The translations under genes were made by a program, and so were the position numbers. Shown one piece after another: positions 1 to 8,499 of a stretch of 64,000 nucleotides of DNA. The notes below the pieces were generated by a model. That model ran no database searches, was not told where the DNA came from, and saw only the letters and a program-made list of their open reading frames with translations. The stretch comes from HGW-17 sp938004375 (GTDB lineage: Bacteria > Myxococcota_A > Polyangia > HGW-17), in assembly GCA_036802685.1 (NCBI GenBank), contig DAIRVS010000001.1, positions 1-64,000 on the forward strand. Direction: 5' to 3'. How positions within the stretch are numbered: position 1 is the stretch's first letter; each line of letters opens with the position of its first letter.

Positions 1-2288
1 ACCGGATCCTGTTCTACACCAAGCCGTTCTACCTGCAACAGTTCAAGAAGGACGTGAAGGAGCTCATCCAGCACTATCGGGAACTGGGCTACTTCGCGGT
101 TTCGGTCAAGCACGACTTCCACAAGACCTACAGCCTCAACCGCGAGGACCGGACGGTGAACATCGGGCTCTACATCCGCGAGCGCCGCCGGGTCGAGGTC
201 AAGTTCAAGGGCAACCTCCAGATCCACGAGAAGGAGCTGCGCAAGCAGTTGACCTTCGTCGAGAGCGGCTCCTATGATGAACACGAGATCGTCCGGAGCG
301 CGAAGGCCCTCACGCACTTCTATCACACCATGGGCTACTTCAACGCGATGGTGTTCTCCGAGGCCCACCTCATCGGCGAGAACGCCCTTCGCGTGAACTT
401 CTACGTCCAGGAGGGCCTGCAGTACCGCGTGGAGGGCATCCAGTTCAAGGGGAACCGGCACTTCACCGCCGGCCAGTTGCGCGCCGAGCTCTCCACCAAG
501 CCCTTCCCCAAGAAACTGTCGGTGATCGGCCTGGGCTCCGGCGGCTTCATCACGCCCACCCAGCTCGCCCAGGACGAGGAGCGCATCCGGGAGGCCTACA
601 AGAAGGCCGGCTACCCCGACGTCGACGTCACGAGCCGGGTGATCACCGCCTCCGACGACGCCCAGGGGGTGCTCAAGGCCTCCCTCGAGGCGGCCCTGCC
701 CTACCGCAAGGGTCACCAGTACGTCTACGTCCACTTCACCATCGATGAGAAGAACCGGGTGCTGCTCAACCAGGTCCGCTTCCTCGGGGCCGACAGCGAC
801 GAGGCCGCGCTGCGCCGGCTGCAGACCGCCAGGACCGGCCGCCCCTTCTCCATGGAACGCATCCAGAACGATCTGCTGGAGTTCAAACGGCACTTCTCCA
901 ACAAGGGCTTCCCCTACTGCACCATCACCACCGAGATCAAGGCCTCGGACGATCAGAAGAACGTGGACGTGACCTATTTGATCGACCGGAAAAAGCCGGT
1001 GCGCATCGGTCCCGTGTTCGTCCGCGGCAACTTCAAGACCCGCGAGAGCGTCATCCGTCGCGAGATCCCGTTCTCCCAGGGCGATCCGTTCTCCTTCTCC
1101 CGCATCGAGGAGGCCGGCCGAAACCTGCGCAGCCTGGGCGTCTTCCGCAGCGTGCGCATCCAGTTCCTCGGGCTCGAGGACCAGCTCGCCGAGATCCCGG
1201 TGATCGTCACGGTCATCGAGCGCTTCGACGACTACGGCTCCATGGAGATCGGCGGCGGCTTCTCGACGGACAACCTGTACTTCACCTCCTTCTCGTACCA
1301 GAACCGCAACCTGTTCGGCCTGGCCAAGAGCCTGGAGCTGCGCGGCGAGGTCGGCGCCGAGATCCAGAGCGGCCGCGCGACCTACCAGGATCCGCGGTTC
1401 CTGGGCACGGAGTTGATCTTCGAGATCTCGGCCTACGGCCGCACCGAGGAGACCGTGCGCCTGGGCGACATCATCACCTACGGTTCGTCGGTCACCCTGC
1501 GAAAGCGCTGGTCCCAGCGGCTGCAGTGGTTCCTGCGCTACGAGATCCGCCGCGTGTCGTACAAAGAGACGCTGATCCGCGTGTCGGGCGCGCCCGAAGA
1601 GGACAGCAGCGTGGACTTCGCGACCACCACCGCCAGCATCGGACCCACCATCATCATCGACCACCGGGACAACCCCCTGGTGCCCAAGAAGGGCTACCGA
1701 ATCACCTCCTCGGTGCGCCTGGCCTCGAACTACCTCGGCGGCGACGACGACTTCGTGCACTTCAACGCCACCGGCCAGTCTTTCCTGCCGCTGCCTTTTG
1801 GCCTGATCCTGGCGCAGGGCCTGCGCTACGACCACGGCCTGCCCTTCTTCGGCACCCAGGCTCTGCCCAAGGTCGAGCGCTTCTTCGCCGGCGGCGACAC
1901 CACGGTTCGCGGCTACGAGGAGGATCTGCTGTTCACCCAGCTTCTGCGCACGCCGATGCACCCGACCGGGAGCGGGGAACTGTTCAAGGTCAGCCCCCTG
2001 GGAGGCAACATCCGCTTCATCTCCATCACCGAGCTGCAGTTCCCCATCTGGAAGTCGAGCTTCATCCTGGGCATGCCCATCTGGGGAGCTTTGTTTTTTG
2101 ATACTGGCTATATCATCAATCATTACGATACCTTCTCCGCCGCGCTCTTCCACTCGGGCTACGGGGCCGCGCTGCGCCTGGTGACCCCGGTGGGCGTGGT
2201 CAGCCTCGAGTATGCGATCCCCATCACCCGAGTCTGGGGAAACGAGAGCGAGGGGCGCATTCACTTCAATTTCGGGTTTATTTTCTAA
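1..2288 (+). CDS. Omp85/BamA-TamA family outer membrane protein, 5' end cut
   Basis: Outer-membrane assembly protein of the Omp85 superfamily. The frame is already open at base 3, before the first in-frame GTG at 54, so the gene is truncated at the window edge. About 400 N-terminal residues form repeated POTRA-like units with the recurring pattern of a hydrophobic strand, FxGN and helix (for example VEGIQFKGNRHF and IGPVFVRGNFKT). The C-terminal 350 residues look like a surface-antigen barrel with alternating aromatic strands, a VRGYEE segment typical of the L6 loop, and a last residue of Phe (FNFGFIF), the usual barrel insertion signal. It probably inserts beta-barrel proteins or translocates across the outer membrane. 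Whether it is BamA itself or a TamA-type paralogue cannot be settled without the missing N-terminus. The next gene is rplS, 180 bases downstream. Confidence 0.88.
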   Translation, partial: RILFYTKPFYLQQFKKDVKELIQHYRELGYFAVSVKHDFHKTYSLNREDRTVNIGLYIRERRRVEVKFKGNLQIHEKELRKQLTFVESGSYDEHEIVRSAKALTHFYHTMGYFNAMVFSEAHLIGENALRVNFYVQEGLQYRVEGIQFKGNRHFTAGQLRAELSTKPFPKKLSVIGLGSGGFITPTQLAQDEERIREAYKKAGYPDVDVTSRVITASDDAQGVLKASLEAALPYRKGHQYVYVHFTIDEKNRVLLNQVRFLGADSDEAALRRLQTARTGRPFSMERIQNDLLEFKRHFSNKGFPYCTITTEIKASDDQKNVDVTYLIDRKKPVRIGPVFVRGNFKTRESVIRREIPFSQGDPFSFSRIEEAGRNLRSLGVFRSVRIQFLGLEDQLAEIPVIVTVIERFDDYGSMEIGGGFSTDNLYFTSFSYQNRNLFGLAKSLELRGEVGAEIQSGRATYQDPRFLGTELIFEISAYGRTEETVRLGDIITYGSSVTLRKRWSQRLQWFLRYEIRRVSYKETLIRVSGAPEEDSSVDFATTTASIGPTIIIDHRDNPLVPKKGYRITSSVRLASNYLGGDDDFVHFNATGQSFLPLPFGLILAQGLRYDHGLPFFGTQALPKVERFFAGGDTTVRGYEEDLLFTQLLRTPMHPTGSGELFKVSPLGGNIRFISITELQFPIWKSSFILGMPIWGALFFDTGYIINHYDTFSAALFHSGYGAALRLVTPVGVVSLEYAIPITRVWGNESEGRIHFNFGFIF

Positions 2289-2468
2289 AAATGGTGGAGG
2301 CCCGCCGGATCGAAAAGGGCAGAAAAGGCCTTCCTCCATCGAGAAACAGCTGGACTTTCGGGAAGATTTTACTAATATCCCTCCCGCTCTTTCGACTCAC
2401 CCCGTCCGGCGTCTTCCGGAAAAGTGGTTGAAATAGTTGGAATTTTTCAGTTTTTCGAGGTGACGGTC

Positions 2469-2840
2469 ATGACCAATATGAGCAGCAAAGTCGCAAAGAT
2501 CGGCCAGGATTTCCTCCGGACAGATCTCCCCACCTTCCGCGTGGGGGACACCGTCCGCGTCCATGTCAAGGTGAAAGAGGGCACCCGCGAGCGCATCCAG
2601 GTGTTCGAGGGCGTGGTGATCCGCTTCCACCGGGCCGGCATCGGCTCCACCTTCACGGTCCGCAAGGTCTCCTACGGCGTCGGCGTCGAGCGCGTGTTCC
2701 CGACCCACAGCCCCGTGGTCGAAAAGGTCGAGATCGGCATGCAGGGACGCGTGCGCCAGGCCCGCCTGTACTACCTGCGCGCCCTGCGCGGCCGCGCCGC
2801 CCGCATCCGCGAGAAGTCCCGCACCCTGGTCAACGGTTAG
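2469..2840 (+). CDS. rplS: 50S ribosomal protein L19
   Basis: L19 sits at the interface of the 30S and 50S subunits. The product is 123 residues, normal for the family, and carries the conserved core FRVGDTVRVHVKVKEG followed by RIQVFEGVVI and the basic C-terminal tail with the LYYLR motif. I place the start at ATG 2469 because a GAGG ribosome site lies 8 bases upstream. A longer in-frame extension to 2424 has no such site and no family counterpart, and ATG 2478 is a second option. Here rplS is not next to trmD or rimM, its common partners; it lies between an Omp85 gene and an exonuclease gene. High confidence. Confidence 0.96.
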   Translation: MTNMSSKVAKIGQDFLRTDLPTFRVGDTVRVHVKVKEGTRERIQVFEGVVIRFHRAGIGSTFTVRKVSYGVGVERVFPTHSPVVEKVEIGMQGRVRQARLYYLRALRGRAARIREKSRTLVNG

Positions 2841-2897
2841 GAACCTCCCGCCCGCCCTTCGCGGCGGTCCGTCAACCCCCGGCCGTGAGTGGAGTCC

Positions 2898-4901
2898 ATG
2901 TCCGACGTCCGCGTGATCGAGTATGAAGATCAGGGGACGTGGGTGTTGGGACTCGAGCAGGGCCGGGATCCCAACGCCAAGGCCCAGTACGTCAACCGCG
3001 AGGGGAAGACCGTCCGGATCCACCCCCAGCGCATCGGCCGCCGGTTCTCCGCACCCGTGAAACTGAGCCGGGACGCGGCCTCCTTTCTGGCCGACCTCGA
3101 ACGCGAGGTGGCCCGGCTGCAGCCCCTGGTCGACCTGAAGACCCTGTGGGAGCTGGTGCAGCCCGACGACGTCCGTCCCTCCCTCGAGGAGTTGTGCGAC
3201 CTGAGCCTGTCCCAGACCGACCTGGCGGCCCAGATCGCCCTGCTGCGCGTCGTGCGCGAGCGCCCGATGTACTTCCGCATCAACAAGGACGGCACCCTCG
3301 GCGCCCGCGAACCGGACACCGTGTCGGCCATGCTCGTGCAGGAGGGCCAGCTCGCCGCCCAGCAACGCCAGCGGACCGAGTTCGTCGAGCGGATCTGCGC
3401 CTGCCTGCGCGAGGGCCGGGCGCCTTCGCTCTCGGAGCTCGCCCCCGCCCTCGTCGACGCCCTGCGCCAGTTCGCCCTCGCCGGGGACGAGGAGCCGCGC
3501 TGGCAGACGGCCGCCACCCTCACCTCCCGCATCGCCCAGGAGGCCCAGATCCCGCTGTCCCCCCTGCCGGCGGCCGCGTTCACCGTCCTGCAACGCCTGG
3601 GCGTCTTCGGCCCGCTGGACTGCCCCGCCGTGTGCGCGCTGGGCGCCCCGGAGAGCTTCCCCGAGGAGGTCCTCGCCCAGGCCCGGACCGCGGTCCAGAA
3701 GCTGGGGCCCTGCCAGAACGGGGTCATCGTCTCCATCGACGACGAGGAGACCCGCGACATCGACGATGCCCTCGGCCTCGCCCTGCTGCCCGACGGCGGC
3801 GTCGAGATCTCCGTGCACATCGCCGATCCCGGCGCCGGCCTCGAGGTGGGCTCCCCCCTGGAGGCCGAGGCCCGCGCCCGGGCCACCTCGATCTACCTGC
3901 CCACCCGGCGCATCCCGATGATGCCCGAGGAGGTCTCCGAGGACCGCTTCAGCCTGGTCGCGGGCGTCCCTCGCGCCGTGATCACCTATTCGGCGGTCAT
4001 CGCCCCGGACGGGTCCATCGCCTCCACCGCCATCGCGGCCCACTCGGTGCGCGTCTCCCACCGCCTCTCCTACGCCGCGGCCGACGCATCCCTGGCCGGC
4101 CGCGCCAGCCTCGGGGACGACGTCGACCGCCTGCTGCGGGAGCTGGCCCGGGTCACCCGCCTCCTCCAGGGGGCGCGCGCCGCCCGGGGTGCCGTCGAGC
4201 TCCGGCTCCCCGAGGCCAAGGTGCGCGTGAACGCCGAGGGGGAGATCTCGGTCAAGGTCATCGAACCCGACTCCCCGTCCCGGGCGATCGTCTCGGAGTG
4301 CATGATCCTGGCCAACACCATCGCCGGCCGCACCGCCCGCGATCTGCGCCTGAACGTGATCTACCGGACCCAGAAGCCCCCCGAGCTCCCGCTGCCCTCC
4401 TCGGAGGACCAGTCCGGCGTCTTCCAGTTGGTCCGCAAGATGAAGAAGGGCGAGCTCTCCTGCCACCCGGGTCCCCACTTCGGCCTGGGCGTGGACGTCT
4501 ACCTGCAGGCCTCGAGCCCGCTGCGGCGCTACTCCGATCTCCTCGCCAGCCTCCAGTTGCGCGCCTGGCTGCTGGGCCTGCCCCAGCCGTTCGAGCCCGG
4601 CGATCTCATGCCCATCCTGGGCAACGCCGAGGCCGTGGTCGACGAGGTCTCCCGCGTCGAGCGCAAGAGCACCCGGTACTGGCTGCTCGAGGCCCTCGCC
4701 CGCCGGGGCGGCACCGTGCAGGCCCTGGTGCTGGAGAGCAACCCCCGGCTGCGCGCCCAGGTTCTGGTTGAGGACCTCGCCCTGCGGGTGTATGTTCAGG
4801 TGCCGCGCCCGATCCCGGTGGGCGAGCGCATCTCCCTGCGCGTGACCCACGTGGATCCGCTGCGCGACCAGGTCGTGCTCGATCATGTCCAGCTTCTCTG
4901 A
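2898..4901 (+). CDS. RNase II/RNase R family 3'-5' exoribonuclease
   Basis: Hydrolytic 3'-5' exoribonuclease with an RNB catalytic domain, likely acting in mRNA turnover or RNA quality control. Around residues 279-292 is the acidic metal-binding signature SIDDEETRDIDDAL, with aspartates at 281, 287, 289 and 290 matching the RNase II active site. Further on is the family motif SPLRRYSDLL. The last 60 residues look like a small S1/OB-like RNA-binding domain. At 667 residues it is closer in length to RNase II than to the longer RNase R. The start is taken as ATG 2898; GTG 2889 in the same frame is an alternative, since the GGAG at 2891 sits very close to the ATG. The stop overlaps the start of the next gene by 17 bases, so the two are probably co-translated. 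Confidence 0.9.
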   Translation: MSDVRVIEYEDQGTWVLGLEQGRDPNAKAQYVNREGKTVRIHPQRIGRRFSAPVKLSRDAASFLADLEREVARLQPLVDLKTLWELVQPDDVRPSLEELCDLSLSQTDLAAQIALLRVVRERPMYFRINKDGTLGAREPDTVSAMLVQEGQLAAQQRQRTEFVERICACLREGRAPSLSELAPALVDALRQFALAGDEEPRWQTAATLTSRIAQEAQIPLSPLPAAAFTVLQRLGVFGPLDCPAVCALGAPESFPEEVLAQARTAVQKLGPCQNGVIVSIDDEETRDIDDALGLALLPDGGVEISVHIADPGAGLEVGSPLEAEARARATSIYLPTRRIPMMPEEVSEDRFSLVAGVPRAVITYSAVIAPDGSIASTAIAAHSVRVSHRLSYAAADASLAGRASLGDDVDRLLRELARVTRLLQGARAARGAVELRLPEAKVRVNAEGEISVKVIEPDSPSRAIVSECMILANTIAGRTARDLRLNVIYRTQKPPELPLPSSEDQSGVFQLVRKMKKGELSCHPGPHFGLGVDVYLQASSPLRRYSDLLASLQLRAWLLGLPQPFEPGDLMPILGNAEAVVDEVSRVERKSTRYWLLEALARRGGTVQALVLESNPRLRAQVLVEDLALRVYVQVPRPIPVGERISLRVTHVDPLRDQVVLDHVQLL

Positions 4902-6258
4902 TCGGCTGCTGCCCCCCGGACGCACCGGACTCGCGATCTTCCTGATCGTCGGCCTCGCCTACGCCGCGGTGGCCGGCCCCCGCTTGCTGCGCGCCTCCCG
5001 CAACAACCACTTCGCCTACCTGGCCCGCTCCCACCTGGCCGGCACCACGCGCCTGGTCGATCGGCGGCCCCACGGCAACGACTGGGCCCGGGTCCTCACC
5101 CTCGGACTGAAGGACGGGCGCACCCTCACGGGCACGTACTGGAAGACCCGCGGACCGGACGCGTTCAAGACCCTCGACGGCCGCTTCGTCCAGGTCGACC
5201 CTCGCCAGATCCGCACGCGCACCGAAGCCTGGTACGTCACCTTTCCTCCCATGCCCGCCTGGATGATGATGCCCGGGGTCATCGCCTGGGGCCTCGCCTT
5301 CAACGACGTCCTGTTCACCCTCCTCCTCTCGGCGCTCAACGCCTCCCTGCTGTGGTTCCTCCTGCTGCTGGCCCGCCGCCGCGGCCTCCTGGACCGCTCC
5401 GACGGGGAGCTGGCGGCCCTGGTGGCGCTGTTCTCCTTCGGCACGGTGAACTTCTTCAGTTCGGTGCGCGGCGAGGTCTGGTACACCGCCCACGTGGCCG
5501 GTCTCTTCTGGACGATCCTGTACCTGATGGCCGTGCTGCGACGCCGCGCCGCGTGGGCCGGCTTCTTCCTGGGGGCGGCCTTCCTGTGCCGCACGCCGCT
5601 TTTGTTCATGGGCCTGATCTACCCGGCGTGGGTGTGGTGTTCCGACGGCGGCTGGACGGGCGTGCGCCGGGCGTGGCGCGAGGCCCTCTGGCACGGGGCG
5701 CCGCTTTTCGCCCTCGTGGCGGTGGCGATGGCGCTGAACCACGCGCGCTTCGGCAATCCCTTCGACTTCGGGCACCAGTACCTCGAGATCTCCTGGCGCC
5801 GGCGCATGGAGCAGCACGGGCTGTTCTCCCTCGAGTACCTGTCGCGGAACCTCTCGGCCATGCTCACCCTGCTGCCGCGCTTCACCTCCGACGCCCCGTA
5901 CGTGCGGATCTCCCCCCACGGGATGGCCCTGTGGCTCACCACGCCCGTGTTCCTGCTGCTTCTGCGCGCGTCCTTCCGGGACCGCTTCGTGCGTTCCTGG
6001 TGGGTCCTGGGCGTCTTGCCCGTGGCCGCGCTGGCGCTTCTGTACCAGAACTCGGGCTTCGTGCAGTTCGGCTACCGCTTCAGCCTGGACTTCACCGTGT
6101 TCCTGATCCTGCTGCTGGCGGCCTCGAACGTGCGGCTGGGGCGCACCTTCGCCGTGCTTTTGGCCCTCTCGATCACGGTGAACCTGTTCGGCGCGATCAC
6201 CTTCGGCCGCTTTCCCCAGTTCTACCCCGGCGGCAGCTTCTTCTTCTTCGTGACGTGA
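4885..6258 (+). CDS. polytopic membrane protein, glycosyltransferase-like
   Basis: A 457-residue integral membrane protein with an N-terminal anchor (residues about 14-35), an approximately 75-residue extracytoplasmic segment, then about nine hydrophobic segments separated by short Arg-rich loops. The general layout resembles GT-C or dolichyl-phosphate-mannose-type membrane glycosyltransferases, which also have a large first loop, but I see no clear catalytic acidic motif near the first loop. The function stays open. It overlaps the upstream exonuclease gene by 17 bases, which implies translational coupling, and it is followed by a strong hairpin terminator at 6331-6354. The last residues (FFFFVT) end directly after the final hydrophobic segment. 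Confidence 0.7.
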   Translation: MSSFSDRLLPPGRTGLAIFLIVGLAYAAVAGPRLLRASRNNHFAYLARSHLAGTTRLVDRRPHGNDWARVLTLGLKDGRTLTGTYWKTRGPDAFKTLDGRFVQVDPRQIRTRTEAWYVTFPPMPAWMMMPGVIAWGLAFNDVLFTLLLSALNASLLWFLLLLARRRGLLDRSDGELAALVALFSFGTVNFFSSVRGEVWYTAHVAGLFWTILYLMAVLRRRAAWAGFFLGAAFLCRTPLLFMGLIYPAWVWCSDGGWTGVRRAWREALWHGAPLFALVAVAMALNHARFGNPFDFGHQYLEISWRRRMEQHGLFSLEYLSRNLSAMLTLLPRFTSDAPYVRISPHGMALWLTTPVFLLLLRASFRDRFVRSWWVLGVLPVAALALLYQNSGFVQFGYRFSLDFTVFLILLLAASNVRLGRTFAVLLALSITVNLFGAITFGRFPQFYPGGSFFFFVT

Positions 6259-6330
6259 CGGCGCCGGTCAGGACCGATGAATCCGTCCTTCGAACGGGAG
6301 GATCCATCCAGCCACTTCGTGGCTTCAAGC

Positions 6331-6364
6331 GGGACGCCCTTTTACGGGCGTCCCTGGGGTTTTA
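6331..6364 (+). terminator. rho-independent terminator
   Basis: A perfect 9-bp stem GGGACGCCC / GGGCGTCCC (6331-6339 and 6346-6354) with a six-base loop is followed by TGGGGTTTTAA. It closes the plus-strand run that ends at 6258 and sits in the gap between convergent genes. Confidence 0.8.
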
Positions 6365-8464
6365 ATTCATGACCTCGAACGAGATCATGTAGGAATTCTC
6401 GGAGCCGTAGAAGCCCTCGACCAGGACGTAGTAGGTCGCCGTGGAGGTGGCTTCGAAGAGCAGCTCCTCGTTGGAGGTGGCGCTCTGGCCGTTGTTGGGA
6501 TCGCAGCAGGGCGTGAGGATGGTCGAGCCGTTGGGGCTCACGACGTAGACGTCCAGGTCCTGCGCTTCGGTGAGCTGGTCGAAGAGCACCTCGACGTAGA
6601 GATACTGGCCCTGAATCAGGTCGATGGAGAACCAGTCCTCGTCCCCAGAGCAGATGGAGAGCTCGTCCACGATGTCGCCGTGCATCACGGGGATGGCGTT
6701 CTCCATGTCCGAGGGTTCCCACGCGTCGTCCACGCAGCACCCGCCCGGGATGGTCTCGAACACCAGGTCGTACGTGGTGGAGACGTCCTCGTCCCAGGAG
6801 AAGACCTCGGCGTAGTAGGTCCCGGGCTCCAGGCAGGCCACGACGGTCTCGTTGTCGGTGACGCCCATGGAGCGGTCGACCACGGCGTTGGCCGCGTCGC
6901 GCAGGCGCAGATCCAGGTCCCCCTGGGCGTGGGAGAACTGCACCTCGATCATGGCGAGGCTGGTGGAGGCCAGGGAGAAGCGGAACCAGTCGGGATCGAC
7001 CATGCCGGTGGACGTGTCCATGCACATGGTCAGATCGTCGTAGGTGCCGTCGGTGATCGCGGGCAGGGACGTCGAGGGGGCGTCGTCGTCCTCGCGGCGG
7101 TCGGCCACGCAGCCGCCGGTGACGCAGGACCCCGAGAGCGGCACGCACTGGCGGCGGGTGAGCCCGGACACGCCGATGAGCGGGTCGATCGAGCACACGG
7201 TGCCGTTGGGGCAGCCCTCGGGATCGTCCTGGCAGTCCACCAGGCAGCGCATCTGGCCGCCGCCGAGCACCACGCAGGCGTCGTTGGCGCCGCCGCACTG
7301 GACATCCGCGGTGCAGGCCGCGCACAGGCCCGCCCCGGTGACGGTCCCGGTGGGGTGCGTCACGACGGTCCGGTGCATGCCTGCGGCGGGAGCGATCACG
7401 CGATGGTCGCATTTGCCGGCTGTGTCGTCGTCGTCCTGGGCCTCGATGACGTAGTACACCGTGCGGCTGGCGCCGGGGGTGAGAGACACCACCGGGTTGG
7501 GGATCACGGCGCGGTACTGCGCGCTGGTGGCCGACCCCGAGACCCGCTGCGAGGTCACCGGGACCAGATCTCCGATGTAATAGGTGTCGGGATCGGACAC
7601 GTTCGTGGAGTAGTACACCAGGGGGGCGGCGAAGACGCCGGCGTCGTCGGTGACGGTGAAGGTGAGCTCGAGGTCGTTGACGGACTCGAGCGCGGCCGCG
7701 GGGGTGTGGGTGATGACCGGGTCGGCGCCGGGGCACTCGGTCTCCACCGGCCGGCGCAGCAGCAGGGTGTAGCGCTTGAAGGTCACGTGCCCCTCGCGGT
7801 CGTCTGCCTTGAGGTTGAGCGAGAAGCGGTCGCCCTCGTCGATCTGTTTCTCGGTCGGGCACCACGCGAAGGAGCCGGTGAAGGCGCCGGGCGCGGCGGT
7901 GAGCTCGTAACCCTCGATCACGGGCTCCTCGAGGGTGAGGTCCACCGCGGCGGAGTCGGCGTCCTCGACCTGGATCTGGATCGAGAAGCAGGTGTCCTGC
8001 TCGAGGTCCAGGGTGGTGCCCGAGCCCAGCGGGGCGACGAACACCGGGTAGGGGTTCGAGCCGGTGGAGCTCTGGACGCGCACGGTGAGCACGCCCGAGA
8101 CCTCGTGGACCCCGTCGGAGACGACCAGATCGATGAAGTGATCGCCCACGTCCGACGAGGTCGGGGTGAAGCGGAAATACGCCGACTGGGCGCCGGACTG
8201 GATCATGGTGAGGGGGTTGGGCCGGGTCAGCGCGTCCGGGATCGTGGGCGCCCGGAACGAGAACGTCAACTCCGGCGTGTCCACGTCGGTGGCGATCACC
8301 TGGACGGTGAGCTCGGTGCCCACGTACACCTCGCGGGTGGACGGCCCGCTCACGATCACCGGCGGCTCGCTGGTGGATTTTTTCTCGGGGTCGCAGGCCG
8401 CCGGCAGCAGGAGGAACAGCGATGAAAGCAGGAACAGCGTGAGGGAGAAGGATTTCCTTTTCAT
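6362..8464 (-). CDS. lipoprotein with Ig/cadherin-like and pre-peptidase-like domains
   Basis: Predicted secreted lipoprotein of 700 residues. It starts with MKRKSF, a Leu-rich signal and a lipobox ending in PAAC (Cys about 23). ATG 8464 is supported by AGGTG six bases upstream. Residues 30-260 are beta-rich repeats with FSFRAP, FRFTPT and DVGDHFIDLVVSDG, typical of cadherin/Ig-like surface domains. A middle part has a Cys cluster around CAACTADVQCGG. The C-terminal half contains two copies of a bacterial pre-peptidase C-type (PPC) beta-sandwich: DWFRFSL...DLDLRL...TYYAEV and DWFSIDL...DLDVYV...TYYVLV. No catalytic domain is visible, so it is likely a surface adhesive or structural protein. 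It lies 35 bases downstream of the DDDGDG-repeat lipoprotein gene and probably shares its transcript. Confidence 0.82.
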   Translation of the reverse strand: MKRKSFSLTLFLLSSLFLLLPAACDPEKKSTSEPPVIVSGPSTREVYVGTELTVQVIATDVDTPELTFSFRAPTIPDALTRPNPLTMIQSGAQSAYFRFTPTSSDVGDHFIDLVVSDGVHEVSGVLTVRVQSSTGSNPYPVFVAPLGSGTTLDLEQDTCFSIQIQVEDADSAAVDLTLEEPVIEGYELTAAPGAFTGSFAWCPTEKQIDEGDRFSLNLKADDREGHVTFKRYTLLLRRPVETECPGADPVITHTPAAALESVNDLELTFTVTDDAGVFAAPLVYYSTNVSDPDTYYIGDLVPVTSQRVSGSATSAQYRAVIPNPVVSLTPGASRTVYYVIEAQDDDDTAGKCDHRVIAPAAGMHRTVVTHPTGTVTGAGLCAACTADVQCGGANDACVVLGGGQMRCLVDCQDDPEGCPNGTVCSIDPLIGVSGLTRRQCVPLSGSCVTGGCVADRREDDDAPSTSLPAITDGTYDDLTMCMDTSTGMVDPDWFRFSLASTSLAMIEVQFSHAQGDLDLRLRDAANAVVDRSMGVTDNETVVACLEPGTYYAEVFSWDEDVSTTYDLVFETIPGGCCVDDAWEPSDMENAIPVMHGDIVDELSICSGDEDWFSIDLIQGQYLYVEVLFDQLTEAQDLDVYVVSPNGSTILTPCCDPNNGQSATSNEELLFEATSTATYYVLVEGFYGSENSYMISFEVMN

Positions 8465-8499
8465 AAATTCACCTGGCCATTTCCAAGAATCGTTGGATC

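Noticed and set aside
2397..4925. 842-codon open frame on the minus strand
   Set aside because: It is antisense to rplS and the RNase II-family gene. Its residues are a Gly/Ala/Asp-biased mirror of GC-rich codons with no domain.
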